A stretch of DNA of 64,000 bases, taken from the NCBI GenBank assembly GCA_943737045.1, contig CALSFV010000320.1, forward strand, positions 1-64,000, in the 5' to 3' direction. Positions 22,701 through 34,600 of the stretch are shown here, one piece after another. Below the pieces are notes generated by a model. The model saw only the letters and a list, made by a program, of their open reading frames with translations, was not told the origin of the DNA and searched no databases. This stretch comes from Parapristionchus giblindavisi. Lineage: Eukaryota > Nematoda > Chromadorea > Rhabditida > Diplogasteridae. Made by a program: the position numbers and the translations under genes. The stretch's first letter is position 1, and each line of letters opens with the position of its first letter.

Positions 22701-24924
22701 CGGACCATTATTGATAGTTTATCGCCATAAAGACGCCCGGTGCTATCGTAGTAACCGATGTATCGATTGATTTAGTATCGTAATGTATGCATCGTTATTA
22801 CGATAGGCACGATGCGCGTTAGGATCTTTCTCGGTTTATTAGCTCTATGAGTTCAATTCATTCTGGCCCACGATAATCACAATTTGATAAAATATGTTAA
22901 TTGGATACTAATCAATAATCGATCAATAATTGCAGCGGGCTCCATGTGAAGAGGTCTTTGATTCCAATGACCCATTCAAAGGAGAAATCGATATACTGAG
23001 AAAGGTATGGTATATACTTAGTGCAATAGCTACCGCAGTCTGATTTATCGATTGATTGTAATAGGATACATCCATTGATCTAATGATGTAGCTACCGTGA
23101 TCTGATATATCGAAGATTTAGTGCGGTTGTTATCGTAATCATGAGGATCGATTGATTTAGATGTATTGATCGATTGATTGCACAAGTTAATATCGATCGA
23201 TTTCAGCAATTTCCCAGTATGAAAGAGGATCTTGCCCTGTGGAAACGTCTCGAGACGGGCGAGATCACTGTCGATGAACTCTCCGAGGAAGATCGCTGGA
23301 TGGCCGACCTGTACAGGTTAATATGTAAATTAAATTAATCAAATTAATATTATTAATAGATGTACAAGAATAAGTATGCATGCGCTTTAAATATAATTTT
23401 TTTAATTAAATAAGTTAACTAGCAATGTGCGCTATGGTGTCTACGTCAAATACCTTTGTCATACTACCTTTGTCGTACCTAATTTAAAACCGGCGGGTCG
23501 AACGTACGAGGGGCGCAAAAAGCAGGGGATGGATTCTTGACCAAACTCAGCCCCTAAAGGTCACAGTTTAATGGCTTCTCGCTTTTTTGTTCACGAAATT
23601 GAATTAATATGCTTCTTTTTATCACGAGTAGCCGAACAGGTTACATAGGAATGATAGATCGATGACTTGATTGATTGATTGTTCGATCGATTAATTGAAT
23701 GACTGATTCACTCATTCATTCATTTATTCGTGTAACAGGTTCAAGAATCTTGCCTTACTTATTTATTATGTACCTAATGTGGTGCTAAAATCTTTGAAAA
23801 GTAGATGTGAAAAGTGAAAAGTAGTGTTAATTTTGTGATTGTAAAAGTAGTTGGAAAAGTAGTCACTCGCGTAAATGGTTTTTATTGTAAAAGTTTGTCA
23901 ATTACGAAGCTATGACTTTCCCATCTACTGTTCCAAGATTTTAACACCACAATAAGCATTAAGATAACTAGAGCATTAAATCAATCGATATAAAAAAAGT
24001 AATCAATCATAAGATACTTATTCCTGCGTATTCAGTCCTCCTCCTCCTGTTGATCTCTCGTCCGCTCGATCATCACCCGCGCCTACCATATTCACTTTCC
24101 CTGCTCCTGCGGATACACCGTCGACTGTCAGCCGGTAATTATCGTACTCGATTATTGCTTCTGCTTACAGTATGCTCAAATACACATGAAAATCTCTCGA
24201 TGGAGATACGGTTACTATTGGGGTGCATGCAAACGTATGACAAGTTTTTAGTTTGATTTTTGATCTTTGATCTTTGATTTTCCAGATGCCCTCCAGCACG
24301 CGCTGCCCGACCCATGGCACCGACTCTGCCCACCTCGGGCAAAGAAGAGTCCGATTCTGAAGACGAGGACGCCAGTGATTGGTCGCTGCCCTTCCCGGAT
24401 CCGGTTCTCTATCAGAAGGGCGTCGAGTAAGTGTGAGGGGATCTGGGTATACGGTAAAATAGATCGGATAGATCTGGGTATACGGTAATATAGATCGGAT
24501 AGATTTGGGTATACGGTAATATAATCGGATGGATCTGGGTATACGGTAATATAGATCAGATAGATCTAAGTATACGGTAGCATCTATCGGGGAGATCTGG
24601 GATGTGCTAATATTGATCGGAGAGTGCTATCGTAATATCGGTAGGAGAAATCTGAGTATACGGTAATTTCTATCGGGTTAGGAAAGCATTAATTGGTTTA
24701 CCACTTCTTTATGCGAAAGCACAGATTGACGCTATCATGATATGAAAGAGTGGACAATAATACTATAAGAGTGTCTGATAGTGTTTTGAGGCGGACAAAT
24801 TAAATTTTTAAAATATCGATTTTCTTTCAGGAACCTCTGCCGGGATCCGTACATACAGAGAGCCTTCAATGGGATGGAGGGATCGAGAAGAACGGTGTTC
24901 TCGAGCCTCCCCCACACACTCTGA
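19745..24924 (+). CDS. Seven-exon gene, function unknown
   Basis: Exons 19745-19752, 19812-19878, 22936-23004, 23207-23316, 24036-24134, 24286-24426 and 24831-24924 join in phase to 195 aa. The short first exon (ATGAAGAG) follows a TTTTTAG site at 19701, which could be a trans-splice acceptor. The protein starts MKSSFDIPAET, has an acidic middle (ITVDELSEEDRWM), a Pro-rich stretch, an acidic SDSEDEDASD run and a conserved-looking end (DPYIQRAFNGMEG). No signal peptide or membrane segment, so likely intracellular. No known domain was recognised. Intron 2 is 3 kb and holds two mariner elements; intron 4 holds a dispersed repeat shared with the collagen gene; intron 6 holds a minisatellite. Confidence 0.75.
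19918..20045 (+). repeat. Direct repeat R3, copy 2
   Basis: Near-identical to 18553-18690 until a C homopolymer at about 20019-20033. It is in intron 2 of the 19745-24924 gene. Confidence 0.85.
20135..21285 (+). mobile_element. mariner element A, degenerate
   Basis: Flanked by TA on both sides, with terminal inverted repeats GGTTGGAGGGAAAGT and ACTTTCCCGCCAACC. Transposase remnants are on the plus strand: ITGDERWVLYENN, HHDNDCYHVS, and PPYSPGLALSNYKPF. The third catalytic Asp of the mariner DD34D triad (PSDY) is Asn here, and stops and frameshifts break the frame, so it cannot encode an active enzyme. Confidence 0.9.
21331..22584 (+). mobile_element. mariner element B, nearly intact
   Basis: 1,254 bp between TA dinucleotides, with ~28 bp ends starting GGTTGATTCATAAGTCTTGT and the complement at 22557-22584. 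It begins 45 bp after element A ends. It encodes one mariner transposase frame (see 21555-22511). The degraded relative at 55321-56240 has matching ends. Confidence 0.93.
21555..22511 (+). pseudogene. mariner transposase, two in-frame stops
   Basis: One frame runs from ELKPPDVHTRMTVV through TSKCTVQRLFKRFEKG (N-terminal DNA-binding part), ITGDEKW, EHDSARHHVA and YTPDLSPSDYSLF to the natural stop at 22511. The DD34D triad is complete: exactly 34 residues separate the Asp of EHDSAR from the Asp of PSDYS. Two nonsense codons break it, TAA at 21603 (where the relative at 55.6 kb reads Tyr) and TGA at 21837. No frameshift was found, so it is a recently silenced copy. The N-terminal start upstream of 21555 is not certain. 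Confidence 0.88.
23333..23445 (+). repeat. Dispersed repeat R4, copy 1
   Basis: ATTAATATTATTAATAGATG followed by TACAAGAATAAGTATGCATG and a segment ending AACTAGCAATGTGC. A near-identical copy is at 40409-40515. Both lie at the 5' end of an intron. Confidence 0.88.
24430..24680 (+). repeat. ~32 bp intronic minisatellite
   Basis: Roughly seven imperfect copies of a unit with GGGTATACGGTAATATAGAT and CGGATAGATCT, directly after the donor of exon 6 of the unknown gene. Confidence 0.85.
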
Positions 24925-26221
24925 TCCTAGTTCGTTACCGTATCCTTGTTGTTATATTGATTGATTTATTGATTTATTGATTGATTATATATCTATTTTG
25001 TCCATCCCTCTCCGTATGTAATCAGTCAAGTTTAATTTTTCTTATTCCCCATCTTTCCGTTCAAACTTTAATTGTTTGTTAATATTGATTATGTGCTTTT
25101 CAAAGAACTTTTTGTTTCAGTGATGGAAGATTTTCGCAAAATGAATAAAGTGATTTTTATTCTTATTCTTTATTATATGATGCATTGCATTGAACGACAT
25201 GTAATGATATGAGGGAAATCGATCGAGACACCGAGAAAAAAGTGTACTCCAAAACACGCAGATCTTTGATATGTTAGATTGAACGCTTGAACTATTTAGC
25301 CGAGAATATTTTCTTATAAAAAATATCTTAATATGGACAAAGAGATCACCATCATGCAACAATGGAACGAGTCTCTGATTTGATGGATACACCCCGTTAG
25401 AAATAATAAAGAACCCGTGACGAATACGTTTCTGAAAAAATGTAAATTAGAGTACGTTCCAGATATGTTTCAACTGGATTACTTTACAATAGATTTGAAA
25501 ACGATAGTGATATCGGAGGCATACTTTTTACAACTATCTATATATAAGCCGTGTGATTTAGTTAGTAATATATGTATTGAAATCCCACCTCTTTAACGTT
25601 GTCTCATGTACAAGCTTCGTATTGCCACTTCAGTTCTGACTTATATGGTTATCTGGTTGAAATACTACGTGGCCTCATCCACCTTCCATCATTCATCTCG
25701 CTCTGATCTTTGATCTTTGCATTTGACAACACGTTATTGAGACCGTCTTCACCTTGCCCCATTTCCCATTTTTAATTCTCCCCCTTTTCTTTTCTCCATG
25801 TGCAGATTTCTTAATCTTAATTCCTTTTCTACTTGTTGAAACATCTTCATGATGTATTATGAATAAATAAATAAAATAAAATGTTAAATAATATTAGTTT
25901 ATTACAGATTCGGAATGCGAAATGGATGCATTAATAAATCAACCGAATAGTTCCGATAGAACATTTCTGAAATATGACACGGGGGTTGACCTCCGACACT
26001 TTGACCAGTCCGTATAGTGAATCGTGTTTTGACTGAAATTAACGTATTTCAAAACAAAATGATGACTTATGGCGCATGATAATCAATAATAAATTATATT
26101 AATAGGTATACATTAATTAATAAATTAATTATTGTCTAGTTTAACATATTCGTAACAAGAAAGAAAAATCAATACTAACTTCAATAACGAAAGAAATATA
26201 AAGAGAATTATGTTTGATATC
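24925..26221. repeat. Convergent intergenic region with R1 copy 3
   Basis: Lies between two 3' ends. 25372-25560 is the third copy of repeat R1 (GAGTCTCTGATTTGATGGAT). The rest is AT-rich and no further gene was recognised. Confidence 0.65.
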
Positions 26222-28375
26222 TCACGTGGAATATCCGTTCATGAATCCTTCCTTTTCCAGATCATTCTCCATTTTGTCCTTGTACTCGTCATAGAACACT
26301 CGGAGATCCCTTACAAGTCCAATGATGGGAAACCTGATTGTTGATAAGCACATCATCGATTGCTTTCTTAATTTATCTTTTGAAATTTGTCTACAAAGTG
26401 TACACATATCATGGAATTACCAATCTCGTACGTTCCATTTGTGGCTTATTAAATTATGCAGACCATTTTTTTTAAAATAAATAACCATTTTTTGTTCCAA
26501 ATTGTTTATTACCTGGCCCAGTTTGACAATATGACGAACTCATATTGTCCAGATTTCTTGTTGATTGGCCCAACGAGTACGACTTGATCTGTCAGAAGAA
26601 AAATCAATTCATCCTTGTCATTTTATTTTTTTTATCATTTTCTTCGACTATTGCGATACTCAGGTGGATGTTTGCACTAATACCTCACCAATATTACATG
26701 ATAATGACTTCAACGCCGTTTGCTGTCACCGTTTGAAGGCGAAGAAAAGATACTTACAAGGACAAGGATCATCCTGGAAGTATACATAGGTGACATTGTT
26801 ATTGATCAACCCGTAGCTGAAATAAAAACTTTGATCATGCTAATCAAACAGAATACTAAGAATTAAGCAAAGTCTATCAACAGAATGAATAAAAACCATT
26901 TAAAAGTGATTAAATGAATAATTATCCCAACCCTAGAGCTGTTTTGTCTCCACCATTCTCGTCTTGAGTTCGGAACTTATCCACGAGAGAGAAGGTTGAC
27001 TTTGTTCCAGACTTTGTCTTCGTAGCGGGAAGGACTGAAAAAATTGATTTCTATATAGAGGAAGAGGTTAACATAATCGACTGTCCCATGGATGCCAACC
27101 AAAGATTCATGGTACCCCTATAGAAAGATTTGAAAAGGTAGAAAATGACAAACTGACATTCAGTAGTAGGACAGAAGCGTTCGTGTACAGAAGGAGTGTC
27201 GATAGCCTGGAATAGAAAAAAGCTGAATTTTATAGTCGAAGCTGTTGAAGTTATCAATCAATGTACAAAAGTAGGAAAAGTTTGTGTTAAGTTTGTAGTC
27301 ATAATTGCACGCTCACAATGACAACTCAAACAATGATGAAAATTTATTTTAAAAAATAAGAATATACGGTTTTTGAACATTGCATACATTCTTCATTTTT
27401 CAAAAATAGTTCATTGAATTTGGTGTTTTCACGCCCCGAGCTAATTAGAAACTCTCCACTCTGGTAATGCTCTCTCGCTTTCTTTGTCTACGAGAGAGCG
27501 TTACCAGAGGGGAATGTAAAATTAGCTCGGGTGTGCCTTTATTAGCAAGAAAGTGCGATGATACTCACCCATAGGTACTTCCCATACAACGCATTCACGT
27601 TCACATGTGGTTGGGGCAAGAAGCTTGATAGGTAATCTTGAGCTCCGGGAATATTTCTGACTATGTTTTGGAAGAAACTGGGAGATCTGGAATGAGAAAA
27701 GTCACTGTAGAATCTTAGTTTTGAATGATATAATCAATTGCGGAACAAGTTTCTAACTTTATATAAGTTTATAATTAATGTTAGAAGAAAAATGACGAAC
27801 CTATCTTTCACAAGAGGTGCATTTCTTGGTAGACATGCACCAGCTCCAGGCAGAGAACCCACAAGTCCTGGCAGCACGGGGAGACCATCAACGAAAGCTA
27901 CTTGAGGAATGGGCTGTTTTAATCTGAACAAGGTAAGAAGTTTATCACAGATTAAGCAGAATTCTAACCGTTTGGCTAGTTTGTTGTCAGGATTTTTCTG
28001 GACGCTCGCAAGGTAGTTGAGTAGGCCGACGGATTGACTGAAATGATTTGATCAACAAACGAGAGGTCAATTCAGTCAATTTCAATTATTGTACATACTT
28101 AATCGAGTTCCCAAATGAAAAGTCAAAAAATTAATTTAGGTGCTTGCCAATTATATATATATTTTTTTAAAAATTAATGATAACAGGTTTGTATTCACAT
28201 TAATGTTCATAATATGTAACAAACGATTAAATTACAAAGAAACTTACGTGGCAATATCCTGGAATGGTTGCCGTTGTACCGTTCCCGTGTTTCCATTGGC
28301 CAATCCGAATGCTTCCAACAATTGTGCGTCGATCACCGATACGGTGAGCGCCCACACAATTACTCTGCGATGCAT
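26222..28375 (-). CDS. Secreted lipocalin-like protein, LPR-type
   Basis: Minus-strand exons 28375-28248, 28037-27969, 27923-27801, 27686-27569, 27206-27158, 27034-26932, 26816-26758, 26588-26513 and 26333-26222 join in phase to 278 aa. Start: first ATG after a TTGCAG acceptor, giving a signal peptide (MHRRVIVWALTVSVIDAQ). Residues ~43-140 are an N-terminal extension (GLLNYLASVQ, then VAFVDGLPVLPGLVG). From ~142 a lipocalin-like barrel follows: GKYLW then AIDTPSVHERFC in the position of the GxW strand, TFSLVDKFRT, NNVTYVYFQDD, VVLVGP, EFVILSNWAR, and a C-terminal helix FPIIGLVRDLRVFYDEYKD. Nematode LPR proteins have this layout and act in apical extracellular matrix (family knowledge). Intron 4 carries an M1 MITE. 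Ligand unknown. Confidence 0.83.
27428..27541. mobile_element. Hairpin MITE family M1, best-preserved copy
   Basis: CACGCCCCGAGCTAATTAG...AAATTAGCTCGGGTGTGCC ends with the CTCTCTCGCTTTCTTTG/TCTACGAGAGAG core. It is in intron 4 of the lipocalin-like gene. Confidence 0.85.
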
Positions 28376-29618
28376 AAAGGAGGAATCTGCAATGGAATGA
28401 TGCTGATATGACATTGTCATTGGGAGTATAGGATCATAGATGCATATCATAGAAATGATATTGACAGTGAATCATTCATTGACATGAACAGACATTGAGA
28501 TCACTGTAGACTTTCATTAAAAATTCATTTGCATAAATAAAATCAGGAATTGGTTAGCAAACATAGGAAAGAGAAATCACGCAACTTTGAATTAACAAAC
28601 ACTGGTAGTTAAAGTGAAAACGATCCCGGAGACGCTTAAAGCAGAGCGAGGATGAAGGAGAAAAGGGGGATAGACACTGATTTAGTGCGAGATGAGATCA
28701 CGGCTAAGGAGGTCACACACCGATTTCATGGGTCGAAGGGGATCAAGACCTCCATATATATAAAAGAATAATAGATCAATGATCTGTGTTGTTATACTAA
28801 ACAGAAGCACATGAGGAAGTACATTTACGACTAGTGGTACAGGAAGATATTCTACTTGTAGTGGTTCTTTTCTAAAGAATTTGCTGTGAAACAGCATTGC
28901 AGAAAACCGAGACGAAAGAGCTATGAAAAATCACTATATCATTTATCATAGTTCTTGATAGTCTTCTTCCTCGCATGCTTCTGAATTGTGGTATCGCACT
29001 GTATATTATAATAGGATAAACATATTTTCGCAAGAGTAAATAAGATTTTAAGGCGTGAATCTGTTGATGAGAAGAGGATTGTACTTATCGAGATGCATCG
29101 TTGAGAGACAGACGTTGATATACCCAAAGAAAGGGACGAAAAGATACTCTACAAAAGCAAATAGTCGACGACATTGTGAGAGATTGATGCTGTTCGCGTG
29201 TTAGTAGCGATTGAAAAAGAAAGTGAAGATTTCCCTTTTCTTTTGTCTCAGCTGGCCTTAGATATCGCTGCCGCTTGAGGCGAACTTGTCTATTAGGGGG
29301 AGGAGGAGGATAAGGATATAGAAGGGAACAAGGACGGATTACATTTACTGCCCGTCGATGAGTCAATAGGCATGGAATTTCATCAGTGATACCTAGATTT
29401 CTCGCTCCAGAGATCTATGTTCAAGATTGTCCGCTTATTGGGGAAGATTTGCAGGCAGTGGCGCTCTTGAAATTGGTGTATGGAGTTCGTTAAACAGATA
29501 AGATCTAATTGCACGGCGTGGCATTAAATTGCTCAATGACATCATGGAATGATCATGGATCATGAAGATTTTCAGGGAATAAAACGAATGCATAATACGT
29601 ATATAATACGTATACTTT

Positions 29619-29704
<86 letters not shown>

Positions 29705-31693
29705 TTGTTAATTGCAATCCAGCAGAAATAGAAACGTAGGAAAATATATGAATATCTGATTCTTGATTTCATTCGATCTTCTCCTTCTTTCTTACTCGTC
29801 TACATCCTGTAAGATCTACGAGCTATCACTTTCACACACTTACTTACTAACTGTTAATTTTTTCCTTTCGAGATCTCTTCACTCTTCTTCTCTCTCTAGT
29901 TCTCCCTATCCCCTTCCTAATCTCTGCCTACCACCCTCTCTCTCTCATTATCACTTGTCTATCTATCATCTCTTTTTCTTTCACTAATCATTGTCTCTCA
30001 CTTTTCATCTATATTTTCTCATGTCTTACTTCTCTCTCAATCGAGTCTGCAACACAAGAAGCAAACACAGGAAGAACGGAGAGTCCGGCTTCACTCTCTC
30101 TGTATACCATCTCTCCCTCGCTCTTTCTACGTCTACCTTTCTCATCTCTCACACTCTATACTATCTCTTCCGATGACACTCAATCGACACTATACCAATA
30201 GTAATCATACTGTTAATATTTCTTATACGTTTACGATATCTGTCTGATTGCTTGAATATAGTTCGAATGGTCATCTTCCGGTAGTGAAAGTATAGCCCTC
30301 CGGACAAAAAGTTAGCACGCATAGGAATAAAGAACCGCGGTGCCTGCTCGATACGGCTCGATAAGGACTGTCTAAAACAAAACCACTGGTTACTATGCCA
30401 TATTTTTCCTGATTCTGATGTGAGGGCAGAACAATTTCAAAAAAGTGCCGATTTTGGACCTTCTTCGTCGATGTTATGCTCTAAATTTTTACTGAATCAT
30501 AAGTCATATTTTTACCAAATAAAATAACAGAGATGAACCTGGAGAGATATGACCTAATGGTTGTCCCCGTGGATGCTAACAATTTATTTCGAGGGCTGCC
30601 TAGGGGTGGTTTTTGATCTTATACGGAACCTGCGATATATGTTCTGGATCCCCTTCTTCCTCTTTTCTTCTTCACATCTGTATCCTATTCTCACTCTTCT
30701 AACCTGTCCATCATTTTCTCCCAATATCAAATCTCTCTTTCTCTGCCTCTCTTTGTCTTCTTTTTTTGTATATCTATCTGTATTTTCTCTCTTGTATCTC
30801 TCTCTCTACCACTTCGCTTCTCTTACTCTCTCTGGATGTAGAACTTAACAGTTCCACAACTGTTCTCTCATCCATAACCACCTTCTTACCTCCTTTTCTC
30901 ATATTCCGGGAGTGTTCAGGTTGCTCTGCCACCGTATAGCAATTCTGTGCTCCTCTCCATCCCTATCCCTCTTTCTCTAATTCTACCTCTTCTCTCTCGC
31001 TAATTCTCCATCCCCCTTCTCCTCATTTTCACCCATAGATTCTTCCCACTTCTTTCGTTGATCGTGTAGGCAAATATTGATTACGTGTGTGCTTTTCGAT
31101 CGATATTCGCGAGAAATTCAGACGCCATTGTTCTTTGATCATTGTTGGTACATCATTCATTCCTTCTCAAAGCGTGAGACCATTTGATACTCAATCTTCA
31201 CAACGTTTAGTATCTACTATTCCTTAATTTATACGTAGATATTTTTTTATTCATACTTATGAGTCACGTTCAAGCGTAATTTCAAATATTTGCGTTGATC
31301 GATGTGCAAATATTAGTTGAGTTTGTTCATTGATATGAACAGTGATCATTGGGCATCTATTCGGTCAACAATGACAATAGCACATAACAATTGCACATAT
31401 ATTTATGTTCTCAAATGCTTGGATAATAGCGATAAATGGAATGTTCATTGTAGATTTACCCCATCTGGTGACTATTCGCTCAAAATACAACATTCAACAT
31501 TTCGACTGCTCCTAGAGGCGTGAGTCCAATGAGTTTTCATACTATATTATTGATTATCTGCACTGTTTATTTAACTAACATTTATCGAAACACATCCCAA
31601 TTGTAATTTAAAAAAATATGTAATAATACATAAAGTATAGTAATATTTGCATGTGATTAAATTCGATATTCTTAATATTCTGATAATCTTCAG
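28376..31693. other. Intergenic, pyrimidine-rich in 29.8-31.0 kb
   Basis: Between two divergently placed genes, so regulatory sequence for both is expected here. 29760-30180 and 30650-31060 on the plus strand are rich in CTCTCTCT, TTCTTC and TCTCCCTC runs without a strict period. No exon series was assembled; the first exon of the receptor gene must lie toward the right end. Confidence 0.5.
29621..29701. repeat. (AT)n microsatellite
   Basis: About 40 uninterrupted AT units. A second shorter run is at 32681-32704 inside the receptor gene. Confidence 0.98.
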
Positions 31694-34600
31694 TGGCAGC
31701 ACTTGCTGCTTGCCTGTTGTGCGGTCCTTCTCATCCAATCTGTACAATCGTCACAGAAAGAATCTGAATTGTACAATAAGATTCTAGAAGGACATGAGGT
31801 AGAATACTTTAAATGGTTTTTTTACCAATGTTGTAATAACCATTAAACGGGAAATAACTGCAACTAATTTCACTTAAAACTAATTCGAAAGTTATCTGAA
31901 AAAAAAGAAACCGTTTCCAAAATTTGGTATCTGATTTTGCCCAGCTTACTATTTTATTATTAAATTTGTTTATTGCAGGCACTAGTGCGACCAGTTGAGG
32001 ATCCGAATAGTCCGATTGTAGTAAAGATGGGAGTAATTCTTCAACAACTGATCGATGTTGTCAGTCCATTACTTAATATCGTTAAATTCTCGATATTATT
32101 GAATTCTTTTGAGAAATCAACAGATAACTCGATTTTACGACATCTCATCTGTCTTTTCTGTATAATCCGACGCTTTATTCTTATCATTAAAAATATTTAT
32201 AGGACGAAAAGAACCAAGTGGCTGATCTTAATGCGTATCTTAAAATGGAATGGACCGATTTCTCTGTCACATGGGATCCTGAAGAATATGACGGTATATC
32301 CGATCTACGATTCAAGAAGGTTCGATTATTCTTAACAGAGAAACAAATTTAACGGTTGTAAATATCTTTAATTTTGAACATAAATAAGATGGTGAAGTGA
32401 TCTTCACTAGTCTACGTTACTTGACATAGACATTGTAAGGACAATTAAAATCTATATAAAGCGTAGAATATTTCCATCCCACTAATCAAGGAACATTGAC
32501 TCAACAAACCCGCATTGAGGAGCAGTTGTGGACCCCTGACGTTCTTCTCTACAACAGTGCCGATCCACAATATGATCGATCTTACGCATCGAATCTCGTT
32601 GTTTATCATAATGGCCTCGTTAACTGGATGCCACCAGGTACACATTCTCATATAATCCAGAAAAGACAATAACTATACCTGTATATATATATATATATAT
32701 ATATACAAAGTATTTCCATATTAGACACGTCGTTTACTAGAATTTACATGTAATCTCGGAGATATTTTATGCTGCCGCACGACTATACCAATCTTCTTTC
32801 AGGTGTTTTCCGGTTAACGTGCCAGATCAATATCGTCTTCTTCCCGTTTGATATTCAACAGTGTTGGATGAAGGTAAATATTTTGTTACCCTTAATATAT
32901 TTCCAGAATTGATCCATTTGCCTATCACATCTCAATCTTTTTTTTTAAATTGTATACCCGACATTAGTGGATTGAGATAATTTTCAATGCAACAAATATT
33001 TAAATATCAGTTCGGTTCATGGACATTCGATGGAACGAAACTCGATCTGCAAATAGATGAGAACGGCTTCGATATCTCAAGCTATATTCCTAATGGGGAA
33101 TGGAGACTTGAGAACACTTCTGTAACGAGAAATATTCAGGTTAGAATAGCAAATAGAATTTATGAAAAGATAAAAAAATACTGCTATTTATCATTATGAG
33201 TTTTGACCTGTTAGATGAAAATTTTTTGTGCTATGTTTTAGCACAAAAAATTTTCTGCCGATGTGCCGATATAATCGAATATTCGGATAATTAATTAATA
33301 TTATATAATTAATATTATAATAGATAGGATAATTTGTGATAGTTTAGCGACGACGAATCTCCATTTTGATCGTGAAACTCTCACGTTTGCTAGAACAAGG
33401 CTACATGGGTATACATATAATAAAATATCAATTTCCCTTTCCAGTACTATGAATGCTGCCCTGAACCCTACTACGATCTCGTATTCACATTCACAATCCG
33501 TCGATTAGCCCTTTATTACGGTAAGATTATTCACCTAATAATAATAATTTATCTACGCCCGAGGCGCAACAGCAATTGAATGAACAATAGGTGGTAAAAT
33601 ATGATTGACGACTCTCCGGATTCATTGAGAAAGTGATAATTCGACGATATGGGGATGGGCATCCAATCGACGTTTAAATAATCGAATATTGGGGGCGGTT
33701 CGGATATTAACTGGTAATTGGGAGTATAATCGGGCTGTTCTGAGTGGGAAAGAATGAAAACGAGGGGTACTGGTGGTGTGTTCAATATGGATTCCAAAAG
33801 ATGATACTCGGTCACGGACTGGTTTGTATACATAAAATGACGAGGGAGAAATAATAGTAGTATTGTTCATAATCATATGGGCTAAACATAGATCACCTAT
33901 GACTCTCCTCTCAGTTAACGCGCGCAGGCCAAGAATTTTCAGACGATCAATGTAAGAAGGGAGAGAAAGAGGATCGGAGGGGGAGGGAAAACATCGATAG
34001 AAAACAATACGTGTAAATGTTCGTTGAACTTTTTCAAGTGTAGCAATGTCAGAGGAGTAATGAGGATTCCATATAGGAGAAGCATAATCAAGAAGAGGGA
34101 GAACATAAGCCTTGTAACTACGAATGAGAATGGATGGACAGTTAATAGGAAGGGCTTTAAGAAGTAGGAACATTTTGGAAGTAGCTTTAAGGGCCATGGT
34201 TTTAACAGTTGAAGCACTCTTGAGGTCAGAGCGGATTTGAACTCCTAAGTCGCGAACATTATTCTCAAGGGGCAATTCAATGGAATTGATGAAATAACGA
34301 GGTGACGAGATCTTAGAGCCTATACGAATATGTGAACATTTAGGGGCAGAGAGAGACAATTGATTGGATTGAGACCAGTGGTAAAGACAATCGAGAGCAG
34401 ATTGAAGTTCAGCTACAATACTAGATTTGTTGGACTTATCGTAGGAAACATATAATTTTACATCGTCAGCGTAGCATTGTACTTTGACGTTAGGATAGCG
34501 AGAAAGTGTTTGGGAGAGATCAGCAAGGTATATGGAAAAGAGTATTGGTCCTAAGACACTGCCTTGGGGGACACCGGAAAGGATGGGAAATGAGTCACTG

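Noticed and set aside
29085..29366. 93-codon minus-strand frame with a poly-Pro run
   Set aside because: No splice partner or family; the Pro run comes from a GGGGGAGGAGGAGG stretch.
29549..29772. Frames with long Ile-Tyr runs
   Set aside because: Translation of the (AT)n microsatellite.
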